NCBI GenBank assembly: GCA_002483395.1 | Contig: DLHV01000202.1 | Span: 34,491 to 41,868, forward strand | DNA length: 7,378 nt | Reading direction: 5' to 3' | DNA from: Chloracidobacterium sp. UBA7659 | GTDB taxonomy: Bacteria; Acidobacteriota; Blastocatellia; Pyrinomonadales; Pyrinomonadaceae | Shown: piece by piece, positions 6,650 to 7,378 of the stretch | Numbering within the stretch: position 1 is the stretch's first letter | How the letters are laid out: every line of letters begins with the position of its first letter | The notes under the pieces: generated by a model | What the model was told of the DNA's origin: nothing | Databases searched by the model: none | What the model saw: the letters and a program-made list of their open reading frames with translations, nothing else | Position numbers and translations under genes: made by a program

Positions 6650-6694
6650 GCAACCAAATCGACGGCGGTACGGGCGAAATGAGATTTGGTTTGC
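6650..6694. repeat. Inverted repeat between convergent genes, possible weak terminator
   Basis: AACCAAATC (6652-6660) pairs perfectly over nine bases with GATTTGGTT (6683-6691); a bulged T at 6692 allows two more GC pairs (6650-6651 with 6693-6694). The loop is 22 bases. It begins eight bases after the TPR stop codon, which suits transcript-end processing. There is no T-run on either strand, so it is not a standard Rho-independent terminator. Confidence 0.4.
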
Positions 6695-6758
6695 CGGTGT
6701 AGTGCCAGAAAATACTGATAGGATCGAATCTAAGACACTACTAATTCGATTCGAAGCT

Positions 6759-6771
6759 TGCGCTACGCGCA
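6759..6771. repeat. Small GC-rich hairpin in the convergent intergenic region
   Basis: TGCGC and GCGCA pair over five bases around a three-base loop (TAC). No T-run follows on either strand. It could contribute to ending transcription from either side, but a hairpin this short also arises by chance. Confidence 0.25.
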
Positions 6772-6815
6772 GATTCAACAACTAAGAAGTTTCCGCGAGA
6801 AAGCAAAGTCGGACC

Positions 6816-7378
6816 TTACCGAAGGCTTGTATTGACGATAACGCTTTGAATTTTTAGTACCACCCTGATCGTATCGGAACGATTGTCGAAGCTGGCCGGT
6901 ACGAATGCCGCGGACGACGGACCCGATTCCAATGCCTTTTGCAGCTCGCCCACGGCACGACTGTCGGACGACGGTTCGACGACCTCGGTAATCTCGGCAA
7001 CTCCGTTGCCATACACGTCCGCAACCACCGTCACCTCGTCGTCTTCGACCTCATTCCGCACGAGCGTTTTTGTGAGCTCGACCAGCGATCCTCGGGGATT
7101 AATACTGGGTGATTCGCTGGAATAAGCGGAACGTGAGCTTGCGTATTCCATCGGAGAGAGCTCAGTTTCGATCCTGCTGAAATCGGGCGCCACATACGGA
7201 ACGAGAACGGTTGTATTCGAACTGGAGCCGCTGTGACCGGAAGCCAGGCTCAGTTGCGGTCTAACCTCGCCGGTCACGATTACCCAAAGCATCGTAAACC
7301 CGAGAATGAGCGTTGTCACGGCTCCAACAGCGTAGGGCATCAGCCAGACGTCGAGCCATCTTCTCCGGTCGCCGACGA
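6816..7378 (-). CDS. Membrane-anchored protein with TonB-C-like outer domain (5' partial)
   Basis: The minus-strand frame is open from the window edge to a TAA at 6818-6816, giving 186 residues. The ATG at 7340 is probably internal, because the twelve codons before it (VGDRRRWLDVWL) are open and supply the positive cytoplasmic flank of the membrane helix that follows (YAVGAVTTLILGFTMLWVIV). After the helix comes a polar Ser-rich spacer, then a C-terminal domain of about 70 residues: VTVVADVYGNGVAEITEVVE, a Leu-containing helix (VGELQKAL), FVPASFDNRSDTIRVVLKIQ and SVIVNTSL. The alternating strand-helix-strand pattern and the 'F-x-PA' motif resemble the TonB C-terminal fold and the outer part of zinc-finger anti-sigma factors that I recall from Acidobacteriota. 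If so, the missing N-terminus would hold the anti-sigma domain. This is an inference: the coding call is good, the function uncertain. It converges on the TPR gene. Confidence 0.65.
   Translation of the reverse strand, partial: VGDRRRWLDVWLMPYAVGAVTTLILGFTMLWVIVTGEVRPQLSLASGHSGSSSNTTVLVPYVAPDFSRIETELSPMEYASSRSAYSSESPSINPRGSLVELTKTLVRNEVEDDEVTVVADVYGNGVAEITEVVEPSSDSRAVGELQKALESGPSSAAFVPASFDNRSDTIRVVLKIQSVIVNTSLR

Noticed and set aside
6650..6694. Rho-independent terminator after the TPR gene
   Set aside because: The stem is good, but it is AT-rich with a 22-base loop and no T-run follows on either strand, so it is listed only as an inverted repeat.

Overview
The window reads as a stretch of chromosome from a Gram-negative, moderate-GC bacterium, most likely of the Acidobacteriota (Blastocatellia / Pyrinomonadaceae type). 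The main pointers are a secreted von Willebrand A protein matching the layout of the 'VWFA-related Acidobacterial domain' family, a Hanks-type Ser/Thr kinase with the activation-segment wording (YAPMEQ, SDIYSLSATLYQL) that I associate with that group, and a membrane protein with a C-terminal CxxxTxxGxxC...CxxH zinc-type motif. This assignment rests on recalled family features, not on a search.

Layout. 1-1245 (+): the 3' part of a gene for a right-handed parallel beta-helix protein; its start lies before the window. 1312-1388 (-): a complete tRNA-Arg(ACG) with encoded CCA, with its own likely promoter at 1404-1433. 1440-2435 (-): a secreted VWA protein with an intact metal-binding (MIDAS) set. 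2451-2613: a short divergent intergenic region with a near-consensus sigma70 promoter for the rightward gene, interlocked with a weaker candidate for the leftward gene. 2614-3171 (+): a small single-pass membrane protein with a Cys cluster at each end. 3281-5230 (+): a transmembrane Ser/Thr kinase with all catalytic residues, a long disordered linker, one membrane segment and a Pro/Thr-rich outer tail. 5248-6642 (+): an exported protein made almost wholly of about twelve TPR repeats, 17 bases after the kinase and preceded by a good Shine-Dalgarno site. 6643-6815: a convergent intergenic region with two weak stem-loops and no clear terminator. 6816-7378 (-): the C-terminal part of a membrane-anchored protein with a TonB-C-like or anti-sigma-like outer domain; its start lies beyond the window.

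How the genes may work together. The kinase and TPR protein look like one operon: a cytoplasmic kinase whose outer tail has no recognisable sensor, paired with a repeat protein that is exported to the same side of the membrane. The simplest reading is that the TPR protein supplies protein-protein contacts for signalling or envelope assembly, but nothing in the sequence proves it. The zinc-motif membrane protein lies just upstream on the same strand, and may be a third partner or only a neighbour. The beta-helix gene, tRNA and VWA gene appear to be separate units. No mobile element, CRISPR array, phage gene or origin is visible, and no gene-free stretch exceeds 300 bases.
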